The notes under the pieces were generated by a model that did not search any database, was not told the DNA's origin, and worked only from the letters and a program-made list of their open reading frames with translations. 64,000 nucleotides of DNA from Heterohyrax brucei (taxonomy: Eukaryota > Chordata > Mammalia > Hyracoidea > Procaviidae): contig CM053141.1 in assembly GCA_028571685.1 (NCBI GenBank), positions 57,968,333-58,032,332 of the forward strand, in the 5' to 3' direction. A program made the position numbers and the translations under genes. Positions 60,301 through 64,000 of this stretch are shown here, piece after piece; positions within the stretch are counted from its first letter, which is position 1; each line of letters starts with the position of its first letter.

Positions 60301-61335
60301 TAAGACAGAGTATACAGTAAAGTGGAGTCTTGTCATAAACATAAGTTAAATTTGGCTAAAGTATTAAAACATGAAATGGCTGTACCTGAGCTAAGTAAAA
60401 TGGTGAGAAAATGCAAAGCCATGGCGAAGAAGTGAAAGTGAGAAAAACAACTGCCAGATCCACATGGGAGCAGGTGGACAGAATAGAGAGAGATGATAAA
60501 GACAATAACCAATCAGAAAGAAGTCAACAACTGAGGGTACCAGAAGATAAGACTTATAGACTGACCATAACAACCAGAAACAAGAGAACAACTTGTATTA
60601 AAAACCAAGCACTCTGGATTTGGGGTGCACTGTCCCCTCTGGGGGTCCATGTGCAGTCGTCTCTGAGGGGATGTGCCCACAGTCTGCTACTGTGACCTCA
60701 TTTGCCGCGTCCTCGAAGGTTTGGGGTACACAGTCTCATCCAAGGATCAGTGCCCATGGTTTGTGGCTGTGCCTCATCCTTGAAGGCCTGGAGCATGGCC
60801 TCCTTCTGAGAGTCTATGCCTGTCTGCTGTTGTGTGCTGACCTGATCCTCATCCCCTTCGCCCTAAAAGGTTGGTTCCAGTGGCTATGAATGTTCACTGA
60901 TTCACTGGTGCCTGAGCCTCCTGAGATGTCCCTGCCAGCTCCACCTCTGAGATGCCTTGTGATCACCCTACTCCAGATTCTCCTGATGTCTAAGTACTGA
61001 AAACACAGCAAATCTCCAAATTTCTTAGCGTGAAACTGGCTTTTAGGGAAGTGTAAGTGAGGACGTTAAGATTAACAGTGCAGTCCCTGTAGGACCCAGT
61101 TGAACCTGTGTGGATCTTCACTGATGTCAGTGAGAGTTCTTAACTAGTGTAAACATAGATAAGAGTTCTTAAGTAATGTAAGTAAGAGTGTTCTTGTGTC
61201 CTGGTGCTAGCACTTTCTCCCTCTGCTTAATTGTGAGTGTTTGATTTGGTTCAATAAAGGTTATTACTGACTCCAAGCCTCATAGCTATGTATTTTCCTC
61301 TCACAATGCCAGATACTTCTTGGTTGCTCACAACA
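60257..61335 (+). mobile_element. Solo LTR of an endogenous retrovirus inserted in an AfroSINE
   Basis: 1,079 bp beginning TGAAATGAGG and ending GCTCACAACA. The flanks CCAGG (60252-60256) and CCTGG (61336-61340) are a 5-bp target duplication with one change, and together they restore the SINE consensus at that point. Near the left end is (GT)n at 60266-60298. AATAAA at 61253-61258 lies 77 bp before the right end, fitting a polyadenylation signal at the R/U5 border. Inside, 60640-60870 holds degenerate repeats. No coding sequence is present, so it is a solo LTR. Plus orientation is inferred from the AATAAA. The retroviral class is not clear from this alone. Confidence 0.82.
60266..60298 (+). 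repeat. (GT)16 microsatellite
   Basis: About 33 bp of uninterrupted GT, inside the solo LTR ten bases from its start. Confidence 0.95.
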
Positions 61336-61468
61336 CCTGGCGCTCCTTGGAAACTCTACAGAGCAGTTTTGCTCAGTCCTGTAGGCGCGCTATGAGTCAA
61401 AATTGACTTGACAGCTGTGGGTCTGGGTATTTTGGTTTTTTGTTTTGGTTTGGTTTGGTTTGGTTTGG
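61336..61468 (+). mobile_element. AfroSINE, type A, 3' half (split by a solo LTR)
   Basis: Continues CCTGGCGCTCCTTGGAAACT through AGGCGCGCTATGAGTC, ending in (GGTTT)n at 61445-61468. Confidence 0.88.
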
Positions 61469-62121
61469 ACTTTTTTAAAAAAGTGCTTTTGTAAAGTCTA
61501 TGTCAATGATACATAAACTCTGTACTTCAAAACCTTCTGAGCTGTTCAATAGCAGAAACAAAAGCTCTGCTCCAGGCCCAAAGATTCTACTCAGGTCTGG
61601 GTTGGGACCCAAGCATTGTTCAGTGGTTATATTTAGCAAATTCTCCAGGTGGTTCTGATGCCCATCCAAGTTTGAGTATCTCTGGTCTAGTGATTAAACA
61701 CCTAGGCTCCTGAAAACCCTTGGACAAACTACTTGAAACTTGAAATCTGCATTTTAACAACATCCCAGGTGATTCCTATGCACACTGATACCTGAGAAGC
61801 ACTGTGTCAGAAATGCCCCAAATCTCCCAGACGGCGAGATTCCCTGGGATGATTCCAATGTATGAAGCTTATCCAGCCTCTTTTCTTGGAAATTCTGGGC
61901 CAGTAGATTTGGCGATTTTTTTTTTTTAAACCACCCTGGGTTGTTCTTTTACGTAGGCAAGAAAACACTATTCTAAAAGATGAAAACTCTCAGTAAGTTG
62001 AGTAAAGAATTTGTCAGATATTCTGTTTACAGTTCAATGAACTTTCCTGAAGCAGTCTTTTGCTCTTTTGCACACTTTTCATTTTTCTTACAGTGCCTGC
62101 CGTACATCACCTTGTGTGATA
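61469..62121. other. 5' flank sequence, nothing recognised
   Basis: 61500-61830 has scattered similarity to old DNA-transposon repeats (CTCCAGGTGGTTCTGATGCC, CCAGGTGATTCCTATGCACA) that I cannot assign safely. Confidence 0.4.
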
Positions 62122-62238
62122 ATCACCGAGTGTTTCAGACTCATAATGACCTGATAGGACAAAACAGAACCACTCCATAGGGTTTCCAAGGAGGAGCTGT
62201 TAGATTCAACTGCTGACTTTTTGGTTAGCAGCCTTAAC
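62122..62238 (-). mobile_element. AfroSINE, type A, 5' end lost
   Basis: Minus copy from the tail region to GGTTAGCAGCCTTA. Confidence 0.75.
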
Positions 62239-62451
62239 TTGTTCTAATGCATCTGATTTTGTTCTCCATTGTTGTATACTCATCTTTGTGTCCCCCAGTG
62301 AACGTTGAATAGTGCTTTGCCTGCAATAATGATTCAAGAAACAGTTATTGGATTCAATTGCTCTCAGTGGTCAAGCTGATATCTGCTTCTGTAATAGTCA
62401 TTATGCACTGTGCTGTGTCCCCCCCCCAAATATATTAAAGTCCTAATCTTC

Positions 62452-62618
62452 CATGGAACCCCCGGTGGTGTAGTAATAAAGTGCTATGGCTGCTAGCCAA
62501 AAGGTTGGCAGCTGAAATTCTCCAGGCACTCCTATGAAACTCTGTGGAGCAGTTCTACTCCATCTTATAGGGTCACTGTAAGTCCAAATTGACCCAACAA
62601 CAGTGGGTTTATTTTTTT
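62452..62618 (+). mobile_element. AfroSINE, type A, in the MLT1-like LTR
   Basis: Full plus copy (TGGAACCCCCGGTGGTGTAG to CAGTGGGTTTATTTTTTT). Confidence 0.88.
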
Positions 62619-62691
62619 ACGTGGGTAATCTCCCTTACCTGTGAATGTGACAGTCACCCAACGTGACTGGGGTCTTTATAAAAAGAGGGAA

Positions 62692-63074
62692 ACTGAGCAC
62701 ACTTGATGGTCTTTCTGAATGAAAGGCCCCCTGGGAGTGTGCCCCCAGACTGAAACCCCAAACTGCATCCTGCACAGAGACCAGCTTCTCAAAGACATGA
62801 CCTGGACCATACAAAACATAGAGTATTATAGGAGGTGAACAAAGCTTTAAAAATGTACACGTGGTCATCTGAGGGACACTTTACTGGAGCCACGCTGATT
62901 GGATGAGGAGGGCTAGCTTTCATCAAAAGGCCACGGGAAGTTCCAAATAAAAGGGGAAGCACACTGTCATATGGTGGAGTGGGGCAGCTAGAATAAAACT
63001 GAGGTCAAAGTTCAGGGTATTACATGGAAACATGGTACAGACTTTAAAATTATTCTTAATTCACAAGAGATAAA
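62692..63074 (+). mobile_element. L1 3' UTR with a perfect 14-bp target duplication
   Basis: ATAAAAAGAGGGAA occurs at 62678-62691 and 63075-63088. Between them is a 383-bp L1 tail like that at 30941-31570 (GGCCCCCTGGGAGTGTGCCC, GGAAGTTCCAAATAAAAGGG, TTACATGGAAACATGG), ending in A-rich sequence. Confidence 0.9.
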
Positions 63075-63300
63075 AATAAAAAGAGGGAAGTGTGGACACA
63101 GATGGCAGGAAAAAGCCCACATGGAGACTGAGGCAACAATAAGTCTTATGCTTCCCCAAACCAATGCCTGCTGCTACTAGAAGCTGGAAGAGACAAAGTG
63201 CTGTCTTCTCCTAGAGCCTGTGGAAAAAGCATGGCCCTCCCAGGCACCCTGAATTCACAATTCCAGCCTCCAGAACTGTGAGCGAGTACCTTTTTTTTTG

Positions 63301-63589
63301 TAAATAGGGCTTCGAATCCTTTTATTCCACTTTGAATGCCTGCTGAGAATTTGCACTTCTAGTAAGTTCCCAAACCATGTTACCGATGTTTGTTTTGGAC
63401 TGACTTGAGGGCTACTAGTAGAGCAATGTGTTTCAAAATTTACTATATATAAGAATCACCTGGAGGTCTTCTTAAACTGTAAATGTGGATTCAGTCTATC
63501 TGGGGTAGAAACGCAAACTTTCAGTAGGCACTCAAACCAAAACCAACCAGTTCAAAGCTCTGGTTATAAGTCACACAACTTCTTGTACC
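63301..63589. other. 5' flank sequence, nothing firmly recognised
   Basis: AAGAATCACCTGGAGGTCTT at about 63450 recalls an old DNA-transposon end (MER5-like), too short to call. Confidence 0.35.
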
Positions 63590-63860
63590 TTGTCCCTGCA
63601 GTCCTAGGAAACTAATAATAGTTAAGACAACTGAGAAACTTGGAGCCTAGAGAAGTTATGACTTATTTAAAAGTGGAAGAACAATAAATAAATCAAGCAT
63701 TGAACCCGTGCCAAAAACCCTTGTTAAATGTCTCACATCCATTCTGTCAGTGAGAAACTGGCTTTGAGAGGTGTATCAACATGCTCACTCCAGGTCACAT
63801 AACAAAGTACTGACAAAGCTAGGATTCAAAGCTTGCCCTGTGTGACCATGTTATATGATG
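63590..63860 (-). mobile_element. MIR SINE fragments
   Basis: AACTGAGAAACTTGGAGCCT with AAGTTATGACTTATTTAAAA, and GTCAGTGAGAAACTGGCTTT with CTCCAGGTCACATAACAAAG, look like two MIR pieces in reverse. Confidence 0.5.
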
Positions 63861-64000
63861 GCTACTCTAACTCTGTGTTTTAATTTTCAATATAAAAAGG
63901 ATAAATGTTTATTTTAGAAATAAATGAGAAGTTGGAAGGAACCAGTTGACGTGAATAACTATCTACATGAATCATAGCTGCCTCTACCCTGAGGCCAGAA

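Larger units (their letters stand above)
62405..63300 (+). mobile_element. MLT1-like LTR holding an AfroSINE and an L1 end
   Basis: 62405-62451 (GTGTCCCCCCCCCAAATATA, AAGTCCTAATCT), 62619-62691 (CCTGTGAATGTGACAG, GGTCTTTATAAAAAGAGGGA) and 63075-63300 (GGACACAGATGGCAGG, TTCCAGCCTCCAGAACTGTG) together follow the MLT1 LTR order. The extreme end is replaced by a T run. Confidence 0.75.

Noticed and set aside
151-62618. tRNA genes, because many repeats have A-box and B-box-like heads
   Set aside because: These are AfroSINE heads derived from a tRNA. None folds into an intact tRNA with a proper acceptor and anticodon stem.

Overview
This is a stretch of placental-mammal nuclear DNA, almost certainly from an afrotherian and most like an elephant or another paenungulate. 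The evidence is the repeat content: about 45 copies of the tRNA-derived AfroSINE group, two rearranged RTE (BovB-type) LINEs whose 3' tail resembles the SINE tail, and many L1 copies with long 3' UTRs of a type I associate with elephant. Species assignment is an inference from these repeats.

One protein-coding gene is supported: PLPP1 (phospholipid phosphatase 1, also LPP1/PPAP2A), on the minus strand. Its first coding exon (54133-54190) lies in a CpG island at about 53830-54870. An alternative second exon (4863-5017) lies 49 kb downstream at the left end of the window. The two join in frame to give the isoform that continues SMPMAVL after the shared N-terminus. Later exons, including all catalytic motifs, lie to the left of the window. 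So 1-4862 is the beginning of intron 2, 5018-54132 is intron 1, and about 54870-64000 is the 5' flank, where I see no gene.

The rest is mostly transposable elements, many nested. A decayed near-full-length L1 (about 11060-20745) carries three later insertions: an L1 3' end, a complete 1,440-bp MaLR-like LTR element with 37-bp inverted ends and 5-bp target duplications (13881-15320), and an inverted L1 3' end. A second L1 (about 28745-33310) is split by another L1 3' end. An RTE copy at 34420-35705 has the twin-priming arrangement and was later hit by an L1. In the 5' flank a 1,079-bp solo LTR (60257-61335) splits an AfroSINE, and an MLT1-like LTR (62405-63300) holds both an AfroSINE and an L1 end with a perfect 14-bp target duplication. 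Older MIR and L2 fragments fill much of the remainder.

The clearest unexplained structures are two adjacent perfect hairpins at 1522-1723 (41-bp and 50-bp arms sharing a core), a 143-bp local inverted duplication (7633-7776 versus 8503-8645), and the MaLR-like element with inverted ends. AfroSINE types used below: A, about 160 bp, 5' end GGAAACCCTGGTGG; B, with an extra central segment and 5' end GGAGCCCTGGTGG; C, with a CACCCAG motif and an AACAACAAC-type tail; D, a short tail-only form. Repeat identities come from recalled family sequence, and repeat edges are good to about 10 bp unless a target duplication is given.
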